Shown here one piece after another: positions 17,622-29,954 of a DNA stretch of 64,000 nucleotides. Each line of letters opens with the position of its first letter. The stretch's first letter is position 1. Position numbers and translations under genes: made by a program. Under the pieces are notes generated by a model. It searched no databases. It saw only the letters and a list, made by a program, of their open reading frames with translations, and was not told the origin of the DNA. The DNA is from Streptomyces xylophagus (GTDB lineage: Bacteria > Actinomycetota > Actinomycetes > Streptomycetales > Streptomycetaceae): positions 62,001 through 126,000 of the forward strand of contig NZ_JNWO01000010.1 of NCBI RefSeq assembly GCF_000716435.1, written 5' to 3'.

Positions 17622-17900
17622 GGTGCCTTGCGGGCGGCTCGGGAGGGGCGGGGGCGTTTCGGCTGACGGGGTTGGTGCGGTGCCCTGCGGGCGGCTCGGG
17701 AAGGGCGGAGGCTGGTCTCATGTGCCGGGGTCGGTGCGTTGCCCTGCGGGCAGCCCAGGAAGGGCAGGGGTGGGTGTGTGCCGAGCGGGTTGGGATGCGG
17801 TGGGGGTGCGCGGGCGGCCCGGGCGGGTGGGGGTGTGCGCCGACTGGGGCAGGGAAGCGGTGCGTTGCCCTTCGGGCGGCCTGGGAGGGTGCGGATGGGT
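17622..17900. repeat. degenerate tandem repeat (about 56-62 bp period) in a 640-bp gene-free gap
   Basis: Between 17484 and 18126 no open frame looks like a protein; all are compositionally biased. The stretch contains four or five degraded copies of GGTGC(G)TTGCCCTGCGGGC followed by GGCTCGGGAAGGGCGG, starting near 17622, 17678, 17734, 17796 and 17859. The period drifts from 56 to 62 bp. The last part before polA (about 17990-18126) is C-rich Pro/Thr-type low complexity. Confidence 0.65.
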
Positions 17901-18126
17901 TCGGCACCGCCGGGATGGGTTGTGGTGGGTGCTGCGCCGTTGCGGCGGAATTTTCGTGCGGGCCGGCTCTAAAAGCTGGGGGGGGTGGGCCCCGTTGGAA
18001 ACGAACCTCCGCCGCTCACCACCCCAGCCGTAGACCTACGCCCGCTACCACCCCGGCCGCAACTCTCCGCCCCCCCACCTGACAACTCACCCCCACGCAA
18101 CTCCCCCTCCGCCCAACCGCCGGAGG

Positions 18127-20853
18127 CTAATGCGCAGCCGACTCCCAGTCCGGCCCCACGCCCACCGAGACGTCCAACGGCGCCCGGAGATGTACCGCGC
18201 CGGCCATCTCGTGCCGGACGAGTTCTTCCGTCGCCGCCCGTTCCCCAGGAGCGATCTCCAGGACGATTTCGTCGTGGACCTGGAGGAGCATGCGGGACTT
18301 GAGGTCGGCCTCGCGGAGGGCGGTGTCGACCTTGAGCATGGCCATCTTGACGATGTCCGCCGCGGTGCCCTGGATCGGGGCGTTGAGCGCCATCCGCTCG
18401 GCGGCCTCGCGTCGTTGGCGGTTGTCGCTGTTGAGGTCGGGGAGGTAGCGCCGGCGCCCGAAGAGCGTCGCCGTGTAGCCCGTCGCGCGTGCCTCGTCGA
18501 CCGCTCGGCGCAGATAGTCCCGTACGCCGCCGAAGCGCTCGAAGTAGGTGTCCATGAGGACCCGTGCCTCGCCCGCGTCGATGTTCAGCTGCTGGGAGAG
18601 GCCGAACGCCGACAGACCGTAGGCGAGGCCGTACGACATCGCCTTGATCTTGCGGCGCATCTCCGCGTCCACCGCGGAACCCTCGACGGAGAACACCTGG
18701 GAGGCGACCGTGGTGTGCAGGTCCTCGCCCGAGGTGAAGGCCTCCAACAGGCCCTCGTCCTCGGAGAGATGGGCCATCACGCGGAGTTCGATCTGGCTGT
18801 AGTCCGCGGTCATGAGGGACTCGAAGCCCTCGCCCACCACGAAGCCCCGGCGGATCGCCCTGCCCTCGTCCGTGCGGACCGGGATGTTCTGCAGGTTCGG
18901 GTCCGTCGAGGAGAGGCGGCCGGTCGCCGCCACCGTCTGGTTGAACGTGGTGTGGATGCGGCCGTCCGTCGCGATCGTCTTGATCAGGCCCTCGACGGTG
19001 ACGCGCAGCTTCGCCTGTTCGCGGTGGCGGAGCATGATGACCGGCAGTTCGTTCTCCGTCTGGTTGGCCAGCCAGGCCAGGGCGTCCGCGTCGGTCGTGT
19101 AGCCGGTCTTCGTCTTCTTGGTCTTGGGCAGGCCGAGTTCGCCGAAGAGGACTTCCTGGAGCTGCTTGGGCGAGCCGAGGTTGAACTCGTGCCCGGCCGC
19201 CGCGTGCGCCTCCTTCACCGCCTGCTGCACGGCGCCGGCGAACATCTGCTCCATGGCCTCGAGATGGGCCTTGTCGGCCGCGATGCCGTACCGCTCCAGG
19301 CGGGCGAGGAGGATCGAGGTGGGCAGTTCCATGTCGCGGAGCAGGTCTGCCGCGCCGACCTCCTGGAGGCGCTCCCCGAAGGCGTCGCCCAGGTCGAGGA
19401 TCGCGCGGGCCTGCACCATCAGGGCGTCCGCCTCGGCGCCGTCGTCCGCGCCGAAGGCCAGCTGGCCGTCGGCCGTGGCGGCGGGGGCCAGCTCGCGGCC
19501 GAGGTACTCCAGGGACAGCGCGTCCAGGTCGAAGGAGCGGCGGCCGGGCTTGACCAGGTAGGCGGCGAGCGCGGTGTCCATGGAGATGCCGGCGATGGTC
19601 CAGCCGTGCTCGGCGAAGACTCGCATCGCGCCCTTGGCGTTGTGGAACACCTTGGGGCGGTCGGCGTCGGCCAGCCAGGTCGCGAACGCGTTCTCGTCGC
19701 TCTCGTCCAGCTCGGCGGGGTCGAACCAGGCGGCCGCTCCCCCGGCGGTGGCGAGCGCGACCTCGGTCACCGAACCGGAGCCGAGCGCCCAGGTGTCGAC
19801 GGTGGCGACGCCGAGGGGCTCGGTGCCGTAGTCGGCCAGCCAGCCGGTCAGTTCGCCGGTGCCGAGGACCGAGCCGTCGACCGCCACTCCGCTCTCGGCG
19901 GGCGGTGCCGCGTCGGCCTCCTCGTTGCCCGGGTCGACGGCCAGCAGTCGCTCGCGGAGCGAGGGGTTGCGGATCTCCAGGGTGTCGAGAACCATCGCGA
20001 GGGCCGTGCGGTCGTAGGGAGCGCGCTCCAGGTCGACGACCGTCTTGGGCAGTTCGACGTCCTTGACCATCTCCGTCAGGCGGCGGTTGAGCTTGACCGC
20101 GTCCAGGTGGTCGCGGAGGTTCTGCCCGGCCTTGCCCTTGACCTCGTCGACGCGCTCGACCAACTCGGCGAACGAACCGAACTGGTTGATCCACTTCGCG
20201 GCGGTCTTCTCGCCGACGCCGGGGATGCCGGGGAGGTTGTCGGACGGATCGCCGCGCAGGGCCGCGAAGTCGGGGTACTGGGCGGGCGTCAACCCGTACT
20301 TCTCGACGACCTTCTCCGGAGTGAACCGGGTCAGCTCGGAGACGCCCTTCGTCGGGTAGAGCACGGTGGTGTGCTCGGACACGAGCTGGAAGGAGTCGCG
20401 GTCGCCGGTGACGATCAGCACGTCGAAGCCCTCGGCCTCGGCCTGGGTGGCGAGCGTGGCGATGACGTCGTCGGCCTCGAAGCCGTCGACCGCGAAGCGG
20501 GAGACGTGCATCGTGTCGAGGAGCTCGCCGATCAGCTCGACCTGGCCCTTGAACTCGTCCGGGGTCTTGGAGCGGTTCGCCTTGTACTCGGTGAACTCCT
20601 CGGAGCGCCAGGTCTTGCGGGACACGTCGAAGGCCACCGCGAAGTGCGTGGGCGCCTCGTCGCGCAGGGTGTTGGCCAGCATCGACGCGAAGCCGTAGAT
20701 GGCGTTCGTCGGCTGGCCCGTCGCGGTCGTGAAGTTCTCCGCGGGCAGCGCGAAGAACGCGCGGTAGGCCAGCGAGTGCCCGTCCATCAGCATCAGCCGT
20801 GGACGGTCTCCGCCGGAGGTCTTGTCGGTCTTCTTCGATGCTGTCTCTGCCAC
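18127..20853 (-). CDS. polA: DNA polymerase I
   Basis: A 908-residue repair and gap-filling polymerase. The 5'-3' exonuclease domain (about 10-290) has LMLMDGHSLAYRAFFALP, EADDVIATLA, VTGDRDSFQL and GDPSDNLPGIPGVGEKTA. The central domain (about 320-500) lacks the first proofreading aspartate (GVATVDTW in place of an FDTE motif) and shows HNAKGAMRVF, so 3'-5' exonuclease activity is probably absent, as in other actinobacterial Pol I. The polymerase domain has motif A DYSQIELRVMAHLSEDE, motif B RRKIKAMSYGLAYGLSAFG and motif C VHDEIVLE. The GTG at 20853 (VAETASKKTDKTS) is the likely start. Confidence 0.96.
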   Translation of the reverse strand: MAETASKKTDKTSGGDRPRLMLMDGHSLAYRAFFALPAENFTTATGQPTNAIYGFASMLANTLRDEAPTHFAVAFDVSRKTWRSEEFTEYKANRSKTPDEFKGQVELIGELLDTMHVSRFAVDGFEADDVIATLATQAEAEGFDVLIVTGDRDSFQLVSEHTTVLYPTKGVSELTRFTPEKVVEKYGLTPAQYPDFAALRGDPSDNLPGIPGVGEKTAAKWINQFGSFAELVERVDEVKGKAGQNLRDHLDAVKLNRRLTEMVKDVELPKTVVDLERAPYDRTALAMVLDTLEIRNPSLRERLLAVDPGNEEADAAPPAESGVAVDGSVLGTGELTGWLADYGTEPLGVATVDTWALGSGSVTEVALATAGGAAAWFDPAELDESDENAFATWLADADRPKVFHNAKGAMRVFAEHGWTIAGISMDTALAAYLVKPGRRSFDLDALSLEYLGRELAPAATADGQLAFGADDGAEADALMVQARAILDLGDAFGERLQEVGAADLLRDMELPTSILLARLERYGIAADKAHLEAMEQMFAGAVQQAVKEAHAAAGHEFNLGSPKQLQEVLFGELGLPKTKKTKTGYTTDADALAWLANQTENELPVIMLRHREQAKLRVTVEGLIKTIATDGRIHTTFNQTVAATGRLSSTDPNLQNIPVRTDEGRAIRRGFVVGEGFESLMTADYSQIELRVMAHLSEDEGLLEAFTSGEDLHTTVASQVFSVEGSAVDAEMRRKIKAMSYGLAYGLSAFGLSQQLNIDAGEARVLMDTYFERFGGVRDYLRRAVDEARATGYTATLFGRRRYLPDLNSDNRQRREAAERMALNAPIQGTAADIVKMAMLKVDTALREADLKSRMLLQVHDEIVLEIAPGERAATEELVRHEMAGAVHLRAPLDVSVGVGPDWESAAH

Positions 20854-21163
20854 GACCCCGATCCTGCCACGCCCCACTGACAGTCGGGGTCACGGTGGCC
20901 GCGTCGGACGGCGCGGCCGGGATGAACGGCGGCCGCGGAAGCGGTGGCCGGAGTCTTCACCGCGACGGCGGGAGCGGCCGGCTCGGCGCGACCCGCACAA
21001 CCGTTCCCCGCGCAGCGAGGAGCCGCACAAGCCCACCCCGTCCCGCCTCGCACCTCGCGCACGGGCCGAAACCATTGAGCCCACGAACCGACCTCGGCGT
21101 TGTCGGTGGCGCGTGCGAGGATCAGAGATGTAGTGCACACGTGCCAGCGAAGGAGGGCCCGCG
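20854..21163. other. divergent intergenic region, no gene seen
   Basis: A GC-rich spacer of 310 bp between polA and the oxidoreductase gene. It must carry both promoters. No convincing small gene was found. AAGGAGG lies just before the ATG at 21164. I could not place a trustworthy -35/-10 pair. Confidence 0.5.
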
Positions 21164-23443
<2,280 letters not shown>

Positions 23444-23504
23444 GCGTTTGCTCAGCCGTCAGTCAGGTGCACCAGCCAGGCGTAGGACGAACGGAGTCGG
23501 CCCC

Positions 23505-23993
23505 ATGGGCGAGCAGCAGCACGGGAAGTTCCCGCAGGACGTCATCGACGAGTACGCGGCCCTCGGCATCGATCTGGTCGCCCTGTTCTCCGCGGGGCAC
23601 CTCGGCACCCGGATGGGCGTGGAGATCGTCGAGGCATCCGCCGAGCGCGTCGTCGGCACCATGCCGGTCGAGGGCAACACCCAGCCCTACGGCCTGCTGC
23701 ACGGCGGCGCCTCCGCCGTGCTCGCCGAGACCCTCGGCTCGCTCGGGTCGATGCTGCACGGCGGCAGCACGAAGATCGCCGTCGGCGTCGACCTGAACTG
23801 CACCCACCACCGCGGCGCCCGCTCCGGCCTGGTCACCGGCGTCGCCACCCCCGTGCACCGGGGCCGCTCGACGGCGACGTACGAGATCGTGATCAGTGAC
23901 GAGGACGGGCGGCGGGTGTGCACCGCGCGGCTCACCTGCATGCTGCGGGACGTGAAGCCCGGCGACGGGATTCCCGCGAGCGCCACGAGCTGA
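23505..23993 (+). CDS. PaaI family hotdog-fold acyl-CoA thioesterase
   Basis: A 162-residue single-hotdog enzyme expected to hydrolyse an acyl- or aryl-CoA. The family block MPVEGNTQPYGLLHGGASAVLAETLGSLGS contains the HGG motif and the catalytic acidic residue (E in LAETLGS), followed by VGVDLNCTHHRGARSG and VCTARLTCML. MGEQQHGKFP at 23505 is the best start, with ggag upstream; the frame is open to 23448. It follows the oxidoreductase by about 60 bp on the same strand. Its last codons and stop lie within the degenerate repeat at 23971-24043. Confidence 0.88.
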   Translation: MGEQQHGKFPQDVIDEYAALGIDLVALFSAGHLGTRMGVEIVEASAERVVGTMPVEGNTQPYGLLHGGASAVLAETLGSLGSMLHGGSTKIAVGVDLNCTHHRGARSGLVTGVATPVHRGRSTATYEIVISDEDGRRVCTARLTCMLRDVKPGDGIPASATS

Positions 23994-24043
23994 TCCCGGT
24001 TTCCCGCGAGCCGATCCCGGGCACGCCACCGGCTGATCCAGGA
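23971..24043. repeat. degenerate direct repeat across the thioesterase stop codon
   Basis: TTCCCGCGAG occurs at 23971 and 24001, and CGCCAC followed by GCTGATCC occurs at 23981 and again around 24024. The first copy contains the last codons and TGA of the thioesterase gene. Later copies lie beyond the stop. Confidence 0.55.
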
Positions 24044-24111
24044 CGCGGGTCACGCCCCGTCTTTCGCCACCCCCGTCCGCTCCCCTACCGTTCCCCCATG
24101 AGGCTGCCGGC

Positions 24112-24774
24112 ATGAGCGGTATCGGGCCCGTCGAATCCGTCGACTCCCCGGAGCTGGACGGGAGTTACGACGTCATCGGCGGCGACGCGCCCCGCCTGAC
24201 GGACCGCTGGCACGCCCTGCCGCCACGAGCCCGCAGGGCCGCACTCGCGGCGGGCGCGGTCGCCGTCGTGGCCGCCGGAGCGGTCCTCCTGCCACCCCAC
24301 CCGCGGGCCGACCCGGCCCCGCCCGTGCCCTGGCCCGCGAACGTCACCGAATGGCGCTACGTCGGACTCGCCCAGACCACCGACTCCCCCACCACGACCG
24401 GCTACTTCCGCTTCGCGGTCACCGTGGACGGCGGACCCCCCGTCGCCGTGCGGGTCATCGGCGCCGCGTTCGACGGACTCACCGCCCAGGCCGTCCCGGA
24501 ACCTTCCTTCACCGTGCGCGTCGGCGCGACCCGCCGCATCACGGTCCAGATATCGGTTTCCGACTGTTCGGGACTGCCCCTGAATGCGGACCTGGCCTTT
24601 CTGGACGTAACGCTGCGTAACACGCGCGCAATACAACACCATAGTTTCATCTTCGGCAGCAACTACTCCAAGGACCTCTCCCAGCTCCTCCACAGGGCCT
24701 GCGACACGACAAAGGCCAGGCCAGGCCCACGGCCAAGCGGAAGTGCAGGTTCTCAAAATGTGGACCTAAGCTGA
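24112..24774 (+). CDS. hypothetical membrane-anchored protein
   Basis: A 220-residue protein. A cytoplasmic N-terminus of about 45 residues ends RWHALPPRARR. One hydrophobic segment follows (AALAAGAVAVVAAGAVLLPP), then an extracytoplasmic beta-rich domain with EWRYVGLAQTTDSPTTTGYFRF, PSFTVRVGATRRITVQISVSDCSGLPLNADLAFLDVTLRN and FGSNYSKDLSQLLHRAC. Two cysteines in the domain may form a disulfide. I associate it with an unassigned Streptomyces family sometimes labelled Tat pathway signal sequence domain protein. The function is unknown. The 210-bp gap to the next gene has no clear feature. Confidence 0.7.
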   Translation: MSGIGPVESVDSPELDGSYDVIGGDAPRLTDRWHALPPRARRAALAAGAVAVVAAGAVLLPPHPRADPAPPVPWPANVTEWRYVGLAQTTDSPTTTGYFRFAVTVDGGPPVAVRVIGAAFDGLTAQAVPEPSFTVRVGATRRITVQISVSDCSGLPLNADLAFLDVTLRNTRAIQHHSFIFGSNYSKDLSQLLHRACDTTKARPGPRPSGSAGSQNVDLS

Positions 24775-24984
24775 ATTCCGCCAAACCGGCCGAGACCCAC
24801 CCTCCACGAAGCCCACCAACCTGCACGTCATAACAAGAAAGTCACAAGCCAGCGCACGACGATGCCCCTGCCTACAGACCGGGCTTAGAGTCACGGCCAG
24901 TCACCGCTCCATCGGGAGTTGGGTACCAGCGCAGCACCTTGCCGCTCCAAACGGGGGCGACTGTGCCTGCGGAAAGGACTGATT

Positions 24985-26217
24985 GTGCGACAGCGTTCTT
25001 TGGTGATACTGACCTCCGTCCTCACGACTGGAGCTCTGACCCTCACCGCGTGCGGCTCCCGGGACAGCGGCAGCAAGAGCGACAGCAGCTCGACCACCCT
25101 GACCATCGGTGTCGACGCCCCGCTGTCCGGTGAGAACTCCACCACCGGTCTCGGCATCCAGTACGGCGTCCAGATCGCCGTCGACGACGCCAACAAAAAC
25201 AACTGGGTCCCCGGCGTCAAGTTCAAGATCAAGGCCCTGGACGACAAGGCGCAGCCCGCCACCGGCCAGTCCAACGCGACCGCCTTCACCGGCCAGAAGG
25301 ACGTCGTCGGCGCCGTCGGCCCGCTGAACTCCGGCGTCGCCCAGTCGATGCAGCAGGTGTTCGCCTCGGCCAACATGGTCGAGATCTCCCCCTCGAACAC
25401 CAACCCCGCCCTGACCCAGGGCAAGGACTGGGCGACCAGCAAGACGCGGCCGTACAAGACGTACTTCCGCACCGCCACCACCGACGCCCTCCAGGGTGCG
25501 TTCGCCGCCGACTACGCGTACAACGGCCTCAAGAAGAAGAAGGCCTTCGTCGTCGACGACAAGCAGACCTACGGCGCCGGCCTGGCCGGGATCTTCAACA
25601 GCGCCTTCAAGAAGCTCGGCGGCTCCATCGCGGGCACCGACCACGTCAACACCGGCGACACCGACTTCAGCTCGCTCGTCACCAAGATCAAGAACTCCGG
25701 CGCCGACCTGCTCTACTACGGTGGCCAGTACGACGAGTCGGAGAAGATCACCAAGCAGCTCAAGGGCGCCGGCGTCAAGATCCCGCTGTTCGGCGGTGAC
25801 GGCATGTTCGCCACCACCTACATCCAGACCGCCGGCAAGGCCGCCGAAGGCGACCTCGCCACCTCCGTCGGCGTCCCCGCCGACACCCTGCCCGCCGCCA
25901 AGCAGTTCATCGCGACCTACAAGGCCAAGGGCTACAAGGGTGACTACGGCGCCTACGGTGCCTACGCCTACGACGCCGCCACCGCCATCATCAAGGCAGT
26001 GAAGGCCGTCAAGGACGCCAACGGCGACAAGCTGCCCGCCAGCAACGACCTCCGCTCCAAGGTCGTCGACGCCGTACAGAAGTCGGACTTCGAAGGCATC
26101 TCCGGCAAGGTCGCCTTCGACGAGTACGGCGACACCACGAACAAGCAGCTCACCGTCTACCAGGTCGCCAACGGCGCCTGGAAGGCCGTGAAGACCGGCA
26201 CGTTCAACGGCAGCTGA
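24985..26217 (+). CDS. livK: branched-chain amino acid ABC transporter, substrate-binding lipoprotein
   Basis: A 410-residue extracellular binding protein of the LivJ/LivK type. The signal peptide QRSLVILTSVLTTGALTLTAC ends in lipobox LTAC (Cys about residue 23). The mature part is a two-lobed periplasmic-binding fold with TLTIGVDAPLSGENSTTGLGI, KDVVGAVGPLNSGVAQSMQ, SPSNTNPALTQGK, KAFVVDDKQTYGAGLAGIF and LLYYGGQYDESEKITKQLKGAG. The GTG at 24985 is preceded by GGAAAGGA. It is the first gene of a five-gene operon. The ligand is presumably Leu/Ile/Val, but related proteins bind other amino acids. Confidence 0.92.
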   Translation: MRQRSLVILTSVLTTGALTLTACGSRDSGSKSDSSSTTLTIGVDAPLSGENSTTGLGIQYGVQIAVDDANKNNWVPGVKFKIKALDDKAQPATGQSNATAFTGQKDVVGAVGPLNSGVAQSMQQVFASANMVEISPSNTNPALTQGKDWATSKTRPYKTYFRTATTDALQGAFAADYAYNGLKKKKAFVVDDKQTYGAGLAGIFNSAFKKLGGSIAGTDHVNTGDTDFSSLVTKIKNSGADLLYYGGQYDESEKITKQLKGAGVKIPLFGGDGMFATTYIQTAGKAAEGDLATSVGVPADTLPAAKQFIATYKAKGYKGDYGAYGAYAYDAATAIIKAVKAVKDANGDKLPASNDLRSKVVDAVQKSDFEGISGKVAFDEYGDTTNKQLTVYQVANGAWKAVKTGTFNGS

Positions 26218-26246
26218 CCTCAACAGCTCCAGCACCACCGCACCAC

Positions 26247-26282
26247 GGGCCGCGCGGAAGGAGGATCCCGACCGCGCGGCCC
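26247..26282 (+). terminator. intra-operon hairpin between livK and livH
   Basis: A perfect 11-bp stem, GGGCCGCGCGG and CCGCGCGGCCC, closes a 14-nt loop that itself contains AAGGAGG. There is no U-run. Its position after the binding-protein gene suggests partial termination or 3' protection so that livK mRNA exceeds that of the permease genes, a known arrangement for binding-protein transporters. Confidence 0.7.
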
Positions 26283-26353
26283 GTTGTCACACCCCCCCAC
26301 CCCCAGGCACGCGATCTGTGCACACGACCACCAGCGACAATGGAGGCCACGCG

Positions 26354-27283
26354 GTGAACACCCTGCCGCAGCAGCTGGCCAACGGGCTGCTCCTAGGCTC
26401 GATGTACGGGCTGATCGCCATCGGCTACACGATGGTGTACGGCATCGTCCAGCTCATCAACTTCGCGCACGGCGAGATCTTCATGACCGGGGCCTTCGGC
26501 GCCCTCACGGTCTACGCCTACATCCTGCCCGACGGCACCTCGATGGTGGTCGCGGTACCACTGATGCTGATCGGCGGCGGAATCGTCTCCGTCGTCGTCG
26601 CGGTAGGGGCCGAACGATTCGCCTACCGCCCTCTGCGGCAAGCACCACGGCTGGCCCCCCTCATCACCGCCATCGGCCTCTCCCTGTCACTCCAGGAACT
26701 CGTCCGGAACTTCTACCCGGGCGCCGACAAGGCCCGCTCCTTCCCCAGCCTCGACGGCAACCACGACATCGGCTCCGTCACCATCTCCGACGCCGACATC
26801 TTCCTGGTCATCGCCGCCATCATCTGCATGTCCGGCCTCGCCTGGTTCGTCCGCAAGAGCCGCACCGGCCGCGCCATGCAGGCCACCGCCCAGGACCCGG
26901 ACACCGCCCAGCTCATGGGCATCGACACCAACCGCATCATCGTCATAGCGTTCGCCATCGGCGGCTTCTTCGCCGCCGTAGCAGCTGTGTCCTACGGCCT
27001 GAAGTACGGCAACATCGACTACCGCATGGGCTTCCTGATGGGCCTCAAGGCCTTCACCGCGGCCGTCATGGGCGGCATCGGCAACATCTACGGCGCCATG
27101 CTCGGCGGAGTCGTCCTCGGCGTCGCCGAGACCCTCGCCTCCGCCTACATCAGCAAGATCCCCGGCATGGAACAGCTCGGCGGCTCCAGCTGGGCCAACG
27201 TCTGGGCATTCTGTCTCCTCATCCTCGTACTGCTGTTCAGGCCACAAGGCCTGCTCGGCGAACGCGTCGCGGACAGGGCGTGA
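26354..27283 (+). CDS. livH: branched-chain amino acid ABC transporter permease LivH
   Basis: A 309-residue integral membrane permease with about eight hydrophobic segments. The family signature follows the first helix: QQLANGLLLGSMYGLIAIGYTMVYGIVQLINFAHGEIFM. Near the C-terminus are MGFLMGLKAFTAAVMGGIGNIYGAMLGG and the cytoplasmic EAA-like loop. The GTG at 26354 has GGAGG at 26342-26346. It pairs with LivM to form the pore. The stop is 4 bp before the livM ATG. Confidence 0.93.
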   Translation: MNTLPQQLANGLLLGSMYGLIAIGYTMVYGIVQLINFAHGEIFMTGAFGALTVYAYILPDGTSMVVAVPLMLIGGGIVSVVVAVGAERFAYRPLRQAPRLAPLITAIGLSLSLQELVRNFYPGADKARSFPSLDGNHDIGSVTISDADIFLVIAAIICMSGLAWFVRKSRTGRAMQATAQDPDTAQLMGIDTNRIIVIAFAIGGFFAAVAAVSYGLKYGNIDYRMGFLMGLKAFTAAVMGGIGNIYGAMLGGVVLGVAETLASAYISKIPGMEQLGGSSWANVWAFCLLILVLLFRPQGLLGERVADRA

Positions 27284-27287
27284 TCAC

Positions 27288-29102
27288 ATGACCGAGACGA
27301 CCAAAACCCCGGCCACCCCGCCCGCCGACGACGCCACCCCCGCACCCGGAACACGACGCGGCATCATCCCGCTGCCCCTCGCAGCCGCCCGCGCCCTCCT
27401 CCTGGTCGGCGGCATCGCCACCGCGGCCTCCACGTTCCTGCGCTGGACCTGGACCTCCGACTTCCCCGGCGACCTCACCGTCAACGGCTACCCCGGCGGC
27501 CTCCAGGTCCTCACCCTCGTCGCCGGCCTCATCACCACGCTGTTCGCCCTCGCCACCTACGAGGTCCGAGGACTCGGCTGGCTCGTGCCCGCCCGCAACA
27601 ACGCGCCCCTCGTCCTCACCGCCGTCGGCGGCTTCGCCGTCACCTGGTACACGGTCATCGCGATCGCCGCGAAACTCGGCGGCATCGTCAACTGGGAACC
27701 CGGCACCTACATCGCCGCCGTCGCCTCCCTGCTCCCCGTCATCGGCGCCCTCGCCCTCCCGCAGGACGCCACCGACACCACCAAGGAAGCACTCAAGGCG
27801 TACATCGCCAAGGCCGAGCGCGTCCCGGCCGCCCAGGCCACCGCACCCTGGATCCAGCGACTGGTCATCACCATCGTCGCCGCCCTCGCCCTCACCGTCT
27901 TCGCCTACGGCATCGACGCCGAGGACCAACTCTTCGTCGGCTTCCTCATCGTTGTCGTCTTCACCGCCTGGGCCCTGCAGACCGCCGGCCTCTTCGACCG
28001 CTTCAGCCGCCTCACGGCCCAGAACCGCAGCTTCGCCCTCGCCATGGGCTTCGTCGCCGCGATCGGCTTCCCCTTCACCCAGACCAACGACCACTACGCC
28101 AACCTCGGCGTCAACATCCTGATCTTCGGGACCGTCGCCCTCGGCCTCAACATCGTCGTCGGCCTCGCCGGACTCCTCGACCTCGGCTACGTCGCCTTCC
28201 TCGGCGTCGGCGCCTACACCGCCGCCCTGGTCTCCGGCTCCGAGTTCTCCAAGTTCTCCGGCGTCCAGTTCCCCTTCTGGGCCGCCGCCCTCACCGGCGC
28301 CGCCGCCAGCCTGATCTTCGGCGTCCTCATCGGCGCCCCCACGCTGCGCCTGCGCGGCGACTACCTCGCCATCGTGACCCTCGGCTTCGGAGAGATCTTC
28401 CGCATCTCCGTCAACAACATGGACGGCGTCTCCGGCCCCGACATCACCAACGGCCCCAACGGCATCCCGTCCATCCCCGACCTGTCGTTCTTCGGCTTCA
28501 ACTTCGGGGAGAACCACGACATCGCCGGATTCACCATCGGCCGGTTCGCCAACTACTACCTGCTCATGGTCCTGATCAGTGCGCTCGTCGTCACGATCTA
28601 CCGCCGCGCCTCCGACTCCCGCATCGGCCGCTCCTGGATCGCCATCCGCGAGGACGAGACCGCCGCCACCGCCATGGGCATCAACGGCTTCCGCGTCAAG
28701 CTCATCGCGTTCGCCCTCGGCGCCACCCTCGCCGGCCTCGCCGGCACCGTCAGCGCCCACGTCACCTACAGCGTGGTGCCCAACCCGTACCAGTTCGCCG
28801 GAGCGGCCCCGCCCAACTCCGCGTTCCTCCTGGCCGCCGTCGTCCTCGGCGGCATGGGCACCGTCTCCGGACCCTTCCTCGGCGCCGCCCTGCTCTACCT
28901 GCTCCCGGAGAAGCTCGTCGCCCTCCAGGACAAGTCGCTCCTCGCCTTCGGCATCGCGCTCATCCTCCTGATGCGCTTCCGCCCCGAAGGAATCATCCCC
29001 AACCGCCGGCGCCAGCTCGAATTCCACGAGACCGGCCAACTCGACGTACCGGACACCACGACCCTGACCGACGATCCGGCCATCACCAAGGCAGGGGCGT
29101 AG
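27288..29102 (+). CDS. livM: branched-chain amino acid ABC transporter permease LivM, N-terminally extended
   Basis: A 604-residue permease. The C-terminal 330 residues are a standard LivM core (NIVVGLAGLLDLGYVAFLGVGAYTAAL, GAPTLRLRGDYLAIVTLGFGEIFRI, GRSWIAIREDETAATAMGIN, VLGGMGTVSGPFLGAALLYLLPE). Ahead of it lie about 270 extra residues with several more membrane segments (AARALLLVGGIATAASTFLRW, LQVLTLVAGLITTLFALATYE and others), so the protein is roughly twice the length of the E. coli or archaeal minimal form. The role of the extension is unknown. The gene is embedded in the operon, 4 bp after livH and 6 bp before livG. Confidence 0.92.
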   Translation: MTETTKTPATPPADDATPAPGTRRGIIPLPLAAARALLLVGGIATAASTFLRWTWTSDFPGDLTVNGYPGGLQVLTLVAGLITTLFALATYEVRGLGWLVPARNNAPLVLTAVGGFAVTWYTVIAIAAKLGGIVNWEPGTYIAAVASLLPVIGALALPQDATDTTKEALKAYIAKAERVPAAQATAPWIQRLVITIVAALALTVFAYGIDAEDQLFVGFLIVVVFTAWALQTAGLFDRFSRLTAQNRSFALAMGFVAAIGFPFTQTNDHYANLGVNILIFGTVALGLNIVVGLAGLLDLGYVAFLGVGAYTAALVSGSEFSKFSGVQFPFWAAALTGAAASLIFGVLIGAPTLRLRGDYLAIVTLGFGEIFRISVNNMDGVSGPDITNGPNGIPSIPDLSFFGFNFGENHDIAGFTIGRFANYYLLMVLISALVVTIYRRASDSRIGRSWIAIREDETAATAMGINGFRVKLIAFALGATLAGLAGTVSAHVTYSVVPNPYQFAGAAPPNSAFLLAAVVLGGMGTVSGPFLGAALLYLLPEKLVALQDKSLLAFGIALILLMRFRPEGIIPNRRRQLEFHETGQLDVPDTTTLTDDPAITKAGA

Positions 29103-29108
29103 AGAGCC

Positions 29109-29950
<842 letters not shown>

Positions 29951-29954
<4 letters not shown>

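Noticed and set aside
17332..18082. Overlapping Trp/Gly/Cys-rich open frames in the polA 3' gap
   Set aside because: Composition is extreme, frames compete on both strands, there is no ribosome binding site, and the stretch is built from degenerate nucleotide repeats.
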